Shown here in pieces: positions 55,073 through 63,875 of a stretch of DNA of 64,000 nt (positions are counted from its first letter, which is position 1; every line of letters begins with the position of its first letter). The position numbers and the translations under genes were made by a program. The notes below the pieces were generated by a model. The model did not search any database. It saw only the letters and a program-made list of their open reading frames with translations, and had not been told where the DNA came from. Origin of the DNA: JABDQA01 sp963759125 (lineage in GTDB: Bacteria; Desulfobacterota; Desulfobulbia; Desulfobulbales; Desulfocapsaceae); NCBI GenBank assembly GCA_963759125.1, contig CAVWXN010000012.1, positions 93,520 through 157,519 on the forward strand. Reading direction: 5' to 3'.

Positions 55073-55885
55073 TTAGGCATCTGGGATGTTGATCATCGCA
55101 GAAGGCCTACCCCCAGCAAGCGGCCTGGGCAGGAATGGTGTTGCAATTATCGCGCTAACTCCCCAAAATAAATAAAAATACTTATAAGGATAAATGATCG
55201 CGAACGCCAGGAAGTTAACCGCCACATGAAACAGAATAGCTGGAATTACACTGCCTTCAGATTTGCCGACAAATACAGCCATCGTGATAGACCAACAGGT
55301 AAGCAAGTAAATGAAAAGAAGAAGAGAATGACCGTATTGAGATGATCCCTCCATGAAAAACAGAGGCAAGTGCCAAAGCGCCCAGAACAAACCGTTTGCG
55401 ATACTGCCTCCAAGTGACCCTAGAATCTCTTGAAATCTCGGCAGCGCAAATCCACGCCAACCTATCTCTTCGCCCAGTCCAATATATAATAATAAGAAGG
55501 TCATGAATCCTAATGGCATGGATGGTGAAAACCAATTTTCAGCCATTTTAATTCCATCAATCCAACGTGCCGCTGCCCCGCAAGCGAAGGCTACCAGCAA
55601 AGGTGTCAGAAATGCGGATAAATACCATTTCGGGCTGAAACGCCACTTTAATGAATGGCTAAACAGTTGCCGCAAACCGCCTCTTCCATGACTTATTAGG
55701 ATTACAAAGCTCGACGCAAACAGGGAGGCTGGGACACCGAGAAGGACAAGAATTCCTCCCGGTTCTTTTATATCGTAGGAAAACGGTATCTCAAACAGTA
55801 TTCCAATGCCAAACAAGAGCCACAAATGAGCATAAGAAATCGCCACAAATAAAATGAGCTGTGATCTTCTGGAATTGATATTCAT
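55073..55885 (-). CDS. CPBP-family intramembrane metalloprotease
   Basis: 270 residues with about eight TM helices. The first metal motif is GEEIGWRGFALPRF (EExxxR), and the second is FWALWHLPLFF, as in Abi/CPBP proteases, which also include bacteriocin-immunity proteins. It starts 3 bp after the stop of the membrane protein upstream, so the two are cotranscribed. Substrate unknown. Confidence 0.88.
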   Translation of the reverse strand: MNINSRRSQLILFVAISYAHLWLLFGIGILFEIPFSYDIKEPGGILVLLGVPASLFASSFVILISHGRGGLRQLFSHSLKWRFSPKWYLSAFLTPLLVAFACGAAARWIDGIKMAENWFSPSMPLGFMTFLLLYIGLGEEIGWRGFALPRFQEILGSLGGSIANGLFWALWHLPLFFMEGSSQYGHSLLLFIYLLTCWSITMAVFVGKSEGSVIPAILFHVAVNFLAFAIIYPYKYFYLFWGVSAIIATPFLPRPLAGGRPSAMINIPDA

Positions 55886-55888
55886 GGC

Positions 55889-56554
55889 TCATTCACAGGA
55901 CTCGCCATCTCCGATATTTTCATTACCGTTGATAAATCCGGTGAAAAAATAGGCAATACAGAGAAAAGAAAACGATGCTGAAATGGTGAAGTAAGCGACA
56001 CTCATACCAATTTCTCCCTCTTGCCAATTAACTTGAACCCCTGAAAAGAAATTTAGAACCAGCATTGAGAATATCACTGTGAGGATCATGTATCCAATTG
56101 CTCCAAATAGAAAAAACCGGGTTTTGTTGCTCCAGATCTTAAAGGAGAGAAGGGAAAAGATCAGACAACAGCAAAAAAGCATGACAGCACCTAACCATGG
56201 GCTCAATACAGCAATCAACTGGCTCTTCTTTATTAATTTGAAGGAGAAGTAGAATTGAAGCAGAGCCGCTAGTGCGAGTATCTTGGGCAGTATATTGATT
56301 AATGCCCCTATCACCCCCGTCCAACCTGCAATATTAGTGAAAATACCACTATTTGATGTTGAAGATTTTAATTTGTAGAAGAACAAGAATTGAGCAATTC
56401 CTGCAAAAATATTCAAACTGACAACCACAAAAGCAACACCAGGATTAGCAAAAATACCATGCCAATAAGTATCTGTAAGTTTTACGATATATACGTAGCT
56501 TAATCCCATTAAAGCGAGTCTTGCCGAAGAAGCAAGAGATAAGCTGGAAGCCAT
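55889..56554 (-). CDS. Hypothetical multi-TM membrane protein
   Basis: 221 residues with about six TM helices. ATG 56554 (MASSLSL) is chosen; the frame runs five codons further up. Translationally close to the CPBP gene (3-bp gap), so a joint role with it is likely. No family recognised. The C-terminal end GNENIGDGESCE is hydrophilic. Confidence 0.6.
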   Translation of the reverse strand: MASSLSLASSARLALMGLSYVYIVKLTDTYWHGIFANPGVAFVVVSLNIFAGIAQFLFFYKLKSSTSNSGIFTNIAGWTGVIGALINILPKILALAALLQFYFSFKLIKKSQLIAVLSPWLGAVMLFCCCLIFSLLSFKIWSNKTRFFLFGAIGYMILTVIFSMLVLNFFSGVQVNWQEGEIGMSVAYFTISASFSFLCIAYFFTGFINGNENIGDGESCE

Positions 56555-56693
56555 AATTACCCCCAACAAGTGTATAATGTGATGTTTGATTCGTTGAAAA
56601 ATATATCACTCTACTATTTTGTTGTGTAGATGTTTCGGCTGGCGATTCAAAAATATTGCTGTGGGGGAAAAATTAACCTTCTTCCTCTGAATA

Positions 56694-56727
56694 CGGAACA
56701 TATGACATTGCGGAACATATGACATTG
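56694..56727. repeat. Tandem repeat of a 17-bp unit
   Basis: CGGAACATATGACATTG occurs twice head to tail, 56694-56710 and 56711-56727, in the gap upstream of the membrane protein pair. Confidence 0.85.
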
Positions 56728-56787
56728 ACGTTTCAGGTTTGAAAAGACAGCCTGGATCAATGATATTGGACTGAGTTTGACAGTGCG

Positions 56788-57333
56788 CTACCAGATGCGT
56801 ACCCGGCCAGTGTCGATGTGGATGAAATCGGAATCGGCGTAGTAGCCTACACCACCGCTTTTAAGGGAGCGAGCCAGGTCCCTGAGCTGAATGGTTTTGA
56901 GATCATTGAGCCGAATATCGATGGCGCGGCCGCTCATATGGAGACTTTTCTTTGCTACTTTCGAGCTGGATTTGCGCAATTTAGCGTTGGTTGCCTGCGA
57001 TCGATACCCAGAAATAATCTCATAAGTCCCGTTACTTCCCCCCGCTTGCTGGATTGCACAGAGCATAACTAAAAGCTTTGTGTCGATTGGGTGCACCTCA
57101 CCAGTTCGAAAATCGCGGAGGAAATGATTAATACGATTCAGAGTAGGCGGATTGCACAAACGCGGGTGGAAGTCTATTTCAAGACATTCACCGGTATGGG
57201 TGTGGTAGAGAGACAGCGGGTGCGGACCCTCAGTCATGGCCAGAGTGCGCGTAGGACCAAATAGCGCATATGAAGTGGCGAAGCTAGCAGCGGCAGCGAG
57301 AAAAGATCGCCGAGTCAATTTGTAATCTGGCAT
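56788..57333 (-). CDS. DUF882 (YcbK-like, peptidase M15-type) Tat-exported protein
   Basis: 181 residues. A twin-arginine signal TRRSFLAAAASF (residues 6-17) directs it to the periplasm. The DUF882 domain follows with EIDFHPRLCNPP, GYRSQATNAKLRK, HMSGRAIDIR (zinc-binding His and Asp of the DD-carboxypeptidase fold) and DFIHIDTGRVR. It most likely cuts peptidoglycan peptides. It lies next to the LdtD-type gene, as ycbK lies next to ycbB in E. coli. Confidence 0.9.
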   Translation of the reverse strand: MPDYKLTRRSFLAAAASFATSYALFGPTRTLAMTEGPHPLSLYHTHTGECLEIDFHPRLCNPPTLNRINHFLRDFRTGEVHPIDTKLLVMLCAIQQAGGSNGTYEIISGYRSQATNAKLRKSSSKVAKKSLHMSGRAIDIRLNDLKTIQLRDLARSLKSGGVGYYADSDFIHIDTGRVRIW

Positions 57334-57368
57334 GCACAATAATGGGATCGGTTAATAAATAACCAGGA

Positions 57369-59048
57369 TTACTGGGACAACAATACTTCCAGCAGCCTGG
57401 CATCTCGATTATACAAGTCGCCATTAAAATGGATGATCCCTTGATTGTCAAGCCATACAGTCTGATAAGTGATATGGATAGGCAGCGGGTTTGAAAGGCT
57501 TATGACCTTGCGCTCGCCGGAAGTGACGATGGTGTCGATTTTTTTACTGGTCCAGAGCGGGTCTTCCATCTCCAGGGCGAACAGGGCCAGGGCCAGCGGG
57601 CGGCTGACCCTGATGCAGCCATGACTGAAGGACCTGAAGGAATGATTGAACAGTTCCCGCGTCGGCGTGTCGTGCAGGTAGACCGAATGATGGTTGGGAA
57701 AAACGAACTTCACCCGTCCCAGGGCATTCCAGGGACCCGGGTCTTGGCGCAACTTGTAGCGTGACATCTGGGCCCGGGAAATATTATTCCACTCAATAGT
57801 TGTTGAGTCTAACTCAATTGCATCCTCTTGCCAGCTGGAAAACAGCCTGATATTGCGCTCTGCCAGATGATTCGGGTTTTCCCGCAGGGCCGGCAACTCT
57901 TCATTACGGGCGATGCTGGTTGTGACATTCCAGAATGGGTTGAAATCCAGGTACCTGATGTTATCTGAGAAGACCGGTGTCTGGTGCTGACTCTTGCCCA
58001 CAATGACCGGCATCTCCAATATTGTTTCATTGTTCTTTACCGCAGTGAGAGAAAAACCGGCAATATTGACCATGACATAGTTTTCTCCGAGTTCATGAGC
58101 CTGCCAGCGCCAGCGTGCCATATTTGCGCGGATGATATTTATCTTTTCCTCTCTCGAGATATTCAGGACGGCCAGGGTTTGAGGACCGATGATACTATCG
58201 GTTTTCAGACCGTGTCGCAGCTGAAACAGGGAGATCGCCTCGACGAGTTCCTCATCGTAGAATAATTTGTCATGAGCCTCGGTCACCAGACCATGTTCCT
58301 CAGCCAATCGCTTCCGGATGACAGGTAGACGGGGGTCGCTGTTGCCCGGCTTGATAAGCGGACCGCCCTTGATCTCGACCCATCCGCCGTTCTCGGGTGC
58401 GGCTTTTATCTTGATCAGTGCATTTTTGAGATCTCTATAATACCGGTGTGCTGGTGCCAGGCCATTGAGGTACGAAGTCAAATCGACTGCTGAACGTGCT
58501 GCTTCCACCGCCTTTAATGGGTCAAAATCTGTATTGCCGGCTTCGGCGAATAAAGCCGGCTCTGTTGTGCGGAACTTCAGTTGGCCATAGCTCATGTCGT
58601 GGATGTACTTGACCACGTTGTACGTTAATAGAGTGTCAAGCCGGGCCAAATCGTCAGGTCTGTCCGACTGCCGGAGTTCCAGGATTTCAGAGATTTCGTA
58701 ATCGGCAGGATCAAGCCCTTCTTCATCTACTCGTTTAAGGAAGTCGACGATTACTCGTGCCTTGCTGCCGGGACCATCCGCTGTAACCCAGAGCGGCTGG
58801 ACACCTTTTTCGTGATAGATGGTTGCCAGACAGAACTCTTTCGATTCAAGCAAAGGCTTCTGTTTGTGAAAATCAATCAGCTCCATCGGGTAACAATTAA
58901 GATGAGCCAACATAGCCTGTTGCAGTTCCTGTGCTTTATCCGCTCCATTCGAATTACGAGTAAGCAGGATAAATATTATTAACAGACATGAGATAGTGGC
59001 AGAAAGGTGCCGGGATGTGGAGTTTGGCAAAGATAAAAGAATATGCAT
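57369..59048 (-). CDS. ldtD: L,D-transpeptidase of LdtD/YcbB type
   Basis: 559 residues. A signal-anchor near residues 14-34 precedes a domain of unknown shape and a peptidoglycan-binding repeat (ISLFQLRHGLKTDSIIGPQT, residues 275-295). The YkuD catalytic domain at the end has SHGCIRVSRPLALALF with the nucleophile cysteine. This enzyme makes 3-3 cross-links in the peptidoglycan. It is cotranscribed with the DUF882 gene (29-bp gap), a conserved pairing. Confidence 0.9.
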   Translation of the reverse strand: MHILLSLPNSTSRHLSATISCLLIIFILLTRNSNGADKAQELQQAMLAHLNCYPMELIDFHKQKPLLESKEFCLATIYHEKGVQPLWVTADGPGSKARVIVDFLKRVDEEGLDPADYEISEILELRQSDRPDDLARLDTLLTYNVVKYIHDMSYGQLKFRTTEPALFAEAGNTDFDPLKAVEAARSAVDLTSYLNGLAPAHRYYRDLKNALIKIKAAPENGGWVEIKGGPLIKPGNSDPRLPVIRKRLAEEHGLVTEAHDKLFYDEELVEAISLFQLRHGLKTDSIIGPQTLAVLNISREEKINIIRANMARWRWQAHELGENYVMVNIAGFSLTAVKNNETILEMPVIVGKSQHQTPVFSDNIRYLDFNPFWNVTTSIARNEELPALRENPNHLAERNIRLFSSWQEDAIELDSTTIEWNNISRAQMSRYKLRQDPGPWNALGRVKFVFPNHHSVYLHDTPTRELFNHSFRSFSHGCIRVSRPLALALFALEMEDPLWTSKKIDTIVTSGERKVISLSNPLPIHITYQTVWLDNQGIIHFNGDLYNRDARLLEVLLSQ

Positions 59049-59151
59049 AGATCGCTTATTATTTGTTGAAGATGTTCTCTTACCACAAACAGGTAATCAT
59101 GATCGCACAGGAAAAAATCAAGCCAGCGTTTTTCGCCTGTCTCGCTTACCA

Positions 59152-59292
59152 GATCCAACAAAGGACGCCGATGTAATTCTCTCTCTGAAACTGATGCATC
59201 GGCGATTTGGTCGCGCCCAGAAACAGGCCTATCCGTTAACTCGCGATATTCTCGACAAACTGTTCAAGGAGAAATGGTCCTCGGGGCATTAG
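59152..59292 (+). pseudogene. Tyrosine recombinase remnant
   Basis: Reads DPTKDADVILSLKLMHRR, then FGRAQKQAYPLTRDILDKLF, ending at a stop after WSSGH. The pattern resembles the region between the core-binding and catalytic domains of tyrosine integrases (AxKQAxPLTxxxL). Neither end is complete. It is close to the intact recombinases further on and in the opposite direction. Confidence 0.5.
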
Positions 59293-59586
59293 GACCAACC
59301 GCTAAGTTTTAGTATGATGAAGAGATGTTTCTTGGAAATGTAAATATTTTAGCAAACCTGCAACTTAGTGCTTTTCCTGATGCTCTTTCTTCGGATCAAT
59401 CCCCAAATAATTGATACTGCCAGAGGGAACTTCTGAGCCGGGCAATTCATCGGTGCTCATATAGATTCAGGAACTCCGCGTAACATATTCTGTTTTATCT
59501 TTTTATATTAACATGTTACCTGGTTGTATTTTGGTCTTTGTTTACCCTTAAGTCAAGGTTTTTCTTTGCACAGCGCCCACCAGGAA
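59293..59586. other. Intergenic region before the recombinase pair
   Basis: No gene seen; the left half has an AT-rich stretch and the right half leads to the palindrome at 59575. Confidence 0.3.
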
Positions 59587-59602
59587 CTAGTTCCTGGTGG
59601 GC
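59575..59602. repeat. Perfect 28-bp palindrome at the recombinase end
   Basis: GCCCACCAGGAACT and its exact complement AGTTCCTGGTGGGC, with no loop, cover the stop codon at 59587-59589. The last residues PPTRN are encoded by it. No T run follows on the - strand, so terminator function is doubtful. It could be an end of a mobile element. Confidence 0.8.
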
Positions 59603-60498
59603 GGCACGTCTGCTGCCGGATCTCGCTCCTCGATTCCTGTGATCTTCTCCATTGCCTGGTAATAATCGTTCCGGGCCTTCAGGCCGGACAGCTTGCTGTA
59701 TCGCATGGTCAGCTCGATCTTTGAATGACCAAGCAACTCCTGAATGGCAACGATATCAGCGCCATTATTGAGCAGTTGGGTGGCCATCGTATGCCGAAGC
59801 TGATGACAGGTGATCTGAACACCGCTCTTCTTTGAGTAATACTCCATCCGTTTCTGGATGCCCCGGACCGAAAGCGGTTTGCCTTTGTATGTACCTTTCT
59901 CCACAAGAAAGATTTTCTGCTCTCGTGTCGGTGGCCGTATCCGCAGATAGGCAGCCAAAGCAGATCCAGCATCACTGTTGAAATAAGTCGTACGGTCCTT
60001 ACCTCCTTTACCGCCTCGCACCACGATCTGGCTGTACTGGTAATCAATGTCGTCAAGACTCAGATTGGCAACCTCCTCAACCCTGAGCCCGCAGCGCAGC
60101 ATCAGCATGAACATGGCCCGGTCACGTTTCTTGGTGATGACGCTGAAGAACAGATCCAGGTCGCTCTGCCTGATGTTCCTTGGAAGCGGTTTGGCCATCC
60201 GCAATGCCATTCCGCTTACCGCAGGATTGTCGATATCGAGGTTCTCTTCTTCACGCAGGTAACGGTAGAAGCTGCGTATGGCAACCAGACGTTCATTAAT
60301 GGTCTTGGCTGCCAGCTTCTTCTCAAGAAGCAGATCCAGATATCGTTTCACGTAGGCAGGGGTTGCCTCTTCAACCGGAACGGGAAGCCAGAGAAGAAAG
60401 TATTTCAACCGATACAGGTAGCTACTTACGCTTTGAGCGGTGTAGTTTTTTCTCTTCAAATACCTTCTGTAATTCAGTATGGACTCGGCGAGATTCAT
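59587..60498 (-). CDS. Tyrosine recombinase (XerC/D-like), second of a tandem pair
   Basis: 303 residues. The N-terminal SAM-like domain (residues 1-90) and the catalytic domain carry the full set: Arg in RCGLRVEEV, Lys in GGKGGKDR, His-x-x-Arg in HQLRHTMA, His in LLGHSKIE and the nucleophile Tyr in MRYSKLS. It overlaps the end of the preceding recombinase gene by 77 bp. Intact, so it may be active. Confidence 0.9.
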   Translation of the reverse strand: MNLAESILNYRRYLKRKNYTAQSVSSYLYRLKYFLLWLPVPVEEATPAYVKRYLDLLLEKKLAAKTINERLVAIRSFYRYLREEENLDIDNPAVSGMALRMAKPLPRNIRQSDLDLFFSVITKKRDRAMFMLMLRCGLRVEEVANLSLDDIDYQYSQIVVRGGKGGKDRTTYFNSDAGSALAAYLRIRPPTREQKIFLVEKGTYKGKPLSVRGIQKRMEYYSKKSGVQITCHQLRHTMATQLLNNGADIVAIQELLGHSKIELTMRYSKLSGLKARNDYYQAMEKITGIEERDPAADVPPTRN

Positions 60499-61539
60499 GG
60501 CGCTCTCCCTGTTCTATGCGATCCATTGCTTTGAAGTACTCGTTCTCTCTGGTCAGATCGGTCATTTTTGCATAGCGCATGGTCATCTCGATTTCCTGGT
60601 GCCCCAGGATCTGCTGCAGTACTTCCAACCTCATACCGGCATTGAGCATGTCGGTGGCAAAGGTATGGCGCAGGTTGTGCAGGCTGTAGCCTTTATCGGA
60701 TAGACCGGCACGTTCAAGGCACCTTCGCATAGCATTGTAGGCCGTGACATAGCTGATGGTCCCTGGTCCCGATCTGCCGGGGAAGAGATAATCGGATTCC
60801 CTATCTCTTTCTCTGAGCCAGTGCTGTAGGGCTTGTGCTGCATCATCGTTGTAATACACAACTCGGCCCTGGAAGTTCTTTTCTCCCACGTAGATCAGGA
60901 TCTTCCGCTCGGTAAGGTTGATGTCAGATACTTTTACTTCCAGTAGCTCACCGATTCGCATTCCCGTTCGCAGCAGAAGCAGGATCAAAGCTCTGTCCCG
61001 AACGGTGGTAATCGCTTCAAGCAGACGTTGTACATCTTCGGCAGGGATTGCCCTGGGCAGTGCTTCCGGCAGTTTTATTTTGATCTTGGGCTGCATAATC
61101 GTGTAAGGCAGTACACCTTGGTCGACCAGGAAGACGATGAAGGCATAGATTGCCCGTAAGTGGTTGGCAACTGATTGCGTTGCTTGAGTCCACGGTCCTG
61201 TTCGTATTGTACAAAAGCGCTGATATCTTGGCGAGTCAGGGTATAGATAGTTGTTCCCTGTCGTTCAAGAAAACCCAGAAAGTACAAGATGATACGTCCT
61301 GATTGCTTAATTGTACTTACCGACAGGTTTTTGATGTATTTACCGTAGAGGTATTCAACAGCCAGGTCGGTCCCCGGCAGGCCACTTGCTGCCAGACGAG
61401 CACACCAGCGGTGGGTGATGTGTCGCTTATAACCGGCACGATTATGGCGAAAAGTTGTATTTTGGGGCCTGAAATGGACCTCTGGGGGTGATTTTGGGTC
61501 AAAAACAGATGTTTTTGATACAGCGAATTCTTCGGTCAT
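60422..61539 (-). pseudogene. Tyrosine recombinase, first of a tandem pair, frameshifted
   Basis: The N-terminal part starts at 61539 (MTEEFAVSKTSVFD, with DLAVEYLYGKYIKNLSVSTI) and the catalytic half starts from 61096 (MQPKIKIKLPE) with LRTGMRIGELL, LHNLRHTFAT, LGHQEIEMTM and RYAKMTDLT. A frame change near 61160-61200 joins them: the intervening bases read TQSVANHLRAIYAFIVFLVD in the second frame. The gene is nearly complete at about 370 residues. The frame change may be a mutation or a sequencing slip. Its end overlaps the next recombinase. Confidence 0.82.
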
Positions 61540-61761
61540 CTTCGTCTCCTTTTTCTTTTGTAGAAAAAACAGAACGTTAATGACCTTAGTATAACATTTA
61601 TACGGTCATGATTTTGTTACGTGGAGTCAGGAAGAATCTACTATTACCCTTGTTGTTGACGTTCAGAAGGTTTGCAAGGGGAATTTCGTTTAAAGCCGAT
61701 TGTATTATGAACTGCAGTGACTGGTCGAGCTATGCAGTAACAGGTATGACCATTTTGTCAC

Positions 61762-63036
61762 CTACATGATCACATGAGGACGGGATGCCTTCCATTCTCT
61801 TAATCGCTTGGATAGCCACCCCTCCAAATCTGGTGACAAGTAAAAATGAGGATAAAGTAAGTTCGTCTGGGGGCTGATTATCCCTTGATTTATTGAAGTA
61901 TCAGCCAGTGCAGTGTCCGGATAAATGCGAATGCCTGCCGTAACTCGCAAAGCGTCGAGTTTTAACGTATCTGTAAAAGCAAGGCTTTCCTCTACTGACT
62001 GCCTTGTTTCCCCAGGACCTCCCAGTAACAGGAATCCCATCTGTTCAATTCCTTCCTCGGCAAAAATCTCAGATACAGCACGAACATCATCCAAAGTAAA
62101 CTGCTTGTTAAGATTCTTAAGCATCTGTTCTGAGCCGCTTTCAAATCCTAGGCTTATTTGTCTACAGCCTGCTGCAACCATCAAGTCAACTAATTCCTTG
62201 TCAACTCTATCGGGATAAATAATGCATCGCCAATTCATACGCAGTTTTCTCTCCAGGATTTGGCGGCAGAGAGCTTTGGCATAAGCAGGTGGAAGGTTGA
62301 ACGTGTTATCAACGAAAAAGAAATTCGCATATCCGGCATTCACCCAACTTTCAAGCCAGGCAGAGATCATTTCCGGTGATCTTTTCCGCAGAATAGCACC
62401 TTCAATAGTCGAGGTTGAGCAATAACTGCATCTGAGTGCGCAACCTCGCCTGGTCTGCACAGGAATCCATGGTTCGTTACTTTGTGATGCTGAAGCGGAA
62501 AGAATACTGGTTTCTGGCAGAGAAAACTTGTCTAGATTCTTGCACAATATTTTTGACTCTTTGGAACCTTTACCTTTTATGTAGAGACCCGGTATGCCTG
62601 AAGGATCTTCATTGTTGTGCAAATGGGTTAATAGATCATTAAAGGCCGTTTCCCCTTCACCGGCCACTCCATAGTCTGCGTCAAGATACGCGAGAGCACT
62701 TTCTGGAAACATGCTGTATCCAGCACCCCCCAGGACAATTGGAGAATTTGAGAGGGTTCGGCAAACGGTTACCACCTGCTTCACCTTTTCTATAAGAAAT
62801 TGTGGGCTTTCACTACATTGATCATCGATGTTCCGTACTGAAATGCCTATACATTCGGGTTGAGCCTCGGAGATCGCTTCTTTAAGCGTGGAACTGACGT
62901 CTGCCTGAAACATCAAATCCAGTACAAGAACCTCGTGCCCCGCCCTTTTGGCGGCCTCTGCCACGCAGGCCAGTCCCAGCGGCATGGCTGGCATATTGAA
63001 CTGTTCAGTGTTGGCTGAAATGAGTAGAACTCTCAT
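61762..63036 (-). CDS. Cobalamin-binding radical SAM protein
   Basis: 424 residues. The N-terminal B12-binding domain (about 1-140) is followed by the radical SAM core with CALRCSYC (CxxxCxxC, residues about 197-204), then the GFESGSEQMLKNLNKQ and GPGETRQSVEESL segments typical of class B methylthio- or carbon-transferring enzymes. It begins on the stop of the DUF169 gene (ATGA overlap), so the two are coupled. The target is unknown. Confidence 0.9.
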   Translation of the reverse strand: MRVLLISANTEQFNMPAMPLGLACVAEAAKRAGHEVLVLDLMFQADVSSTLKEAISEAQPECIGISVRNIDDQCSESPQFLIEKVKQVVTVCRTLSNSPIVLGGAGYSMFPESALAYLDADYGVAGEGETAFNDLLTHLHNNEDPSGIPGLYIKGKGSKESKILCKNLDKFSLPETSILSASASQSNEPWIPVQTRRGCALRCSYCSTSTIEGAILRKRSPEMISAWLESWVNAGYANFFFVDNTFNLPPAYAKALCRQILERKLRMNWRCIIYPDRVDKELVDLMVAAGCRQISLGFESGSEQMLKNLNKQFTLDDVRAVSEIFAEEGIEQMGFLLLGGPGETRQSVEESLAFTDTLKLDALRVTAGIRIYPDTALADTSINQGIISPQTNLLYPHFYLSPDLEGWLSKRLREWKASRPHVIM

Positions 63037-63875
63037 TTGCTTGTCTTAGGCGCCCAGGTTTTGTTACTTCGTTGTATCTTTTTCTGGACAGCTGTCCAAG
63101 TTGGGGTTGTTAAAAATGACTCTGAAAAGCGTTCAATCATTTCAATGAACATCTCATAAGGGACAGTAAAGATCAGTTCATCTGTACTGAAGAACTTGCG
63201 TGCAGAAGGGTCCCAGCCGCCTAATACTGCTCTCTTCTCACCATTTGCCAAATATTTATATGGCCAGGTAATCATATTAGTACAAGCAGCTCCCCACGGA
63301 GATGCGACCACTTCAGGATCATTGGTGACAAAAGTCGCTAGCTGATGCAAGCCGCAGAGTGTCTCCGGTCTGGCGAAGAAGACGACCAGTTCAGGTTGTT
63401 CATCAGCCGTAAAAAGATTGAGGGGTTTGGCGACACAATATTTACCCGGAGCTGGTTCAGGGTCGATGTCGTTTTGGATGCGCCTCAGTTCATCAGGCGA
63501 GTCGCAGTAGAGTTCGCCCTCCATGTAGTTTGGTATACCGGTGGAAACATAATGAATAATAGTTTCTGCTTGAGGCTTCATAAATCCGAGCCAAAAAGCA
63601 CACCCAGGGCAACCAAATTGCTCGGCACTGAAAAAGGCTGGCTTCTTCACTTTCCTGGCACGCAGAACGTGGCCCATAACACAGGAGAATTGATCGAAGG
63701 TAGCTTGCCAATCGATTTCGTTCTTTATTTCTCTTTCACGGGTAGGCAAGGGCATAGGTTTTGGAGAAAAACCCTCTGCCGGCTCATTATCGGTATAGAA
63801 AATACCAACCGGTTCTTCGTTTAAGCCAAGGATATCGAGAAATTTTTCTAATTCATTGTAGCGTTGATTACTCAT
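63033..63875 (-). CDS. DUF169 domain protein
   Basis: 280 residues. DUF169 proteins occur in anaerobes and are thought to be linked to heme or cofactor metabolism, but their activity is not known. Cysteine-rich region GCPGCAFWL near residue 97 and CGLHQ near 177 are typical. ATG 63875 follows GGGAGG at the right spacing; a TTG one codon earlier is less likely. It is the first gene of an operon with the radical SAM gene. Confidence 0.87.
   Translation of the reverse strand: MSNQRYNELEKFLDILGLNEEPVGIFYTDNEPAEGFSPKPMPLPTREREIKNEIDWQATFDQFSCVMGHVLRARKVKKPAFFSAEQFGCPGCAFWLGFMKPQAETIIHYVSTGIPNYMEGELYCDSPDELRRIQNDIDPEPAPGKYCVAKPLNLFTADEQPELVVFFARPETLCGLHQLATFVTNDPEVVASPWGAACTNMITWPYKYLANGEKRAVLGGWDPSARKFFSTDELIFTVPYEMFIEMIERFSESFLTTPTWTAVQKKIQRSNKTWAPKTSK

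Noticed and set aside
54830..55080. Integron attC site suggested by GTTAGGC at 55074 and small AT-rich genes nearby
   Set aside because: No matching partner core was found at a sensible distance, and the two neighbouring genes form an operon rather than separate cassettes.
58979..59161. A 60-residue - strand frame upstream of the transpeptidase
   Set aside because: It overlaps the transpeptidase start and a recombinase remnant on the other strand, and has no start-site signal or family.
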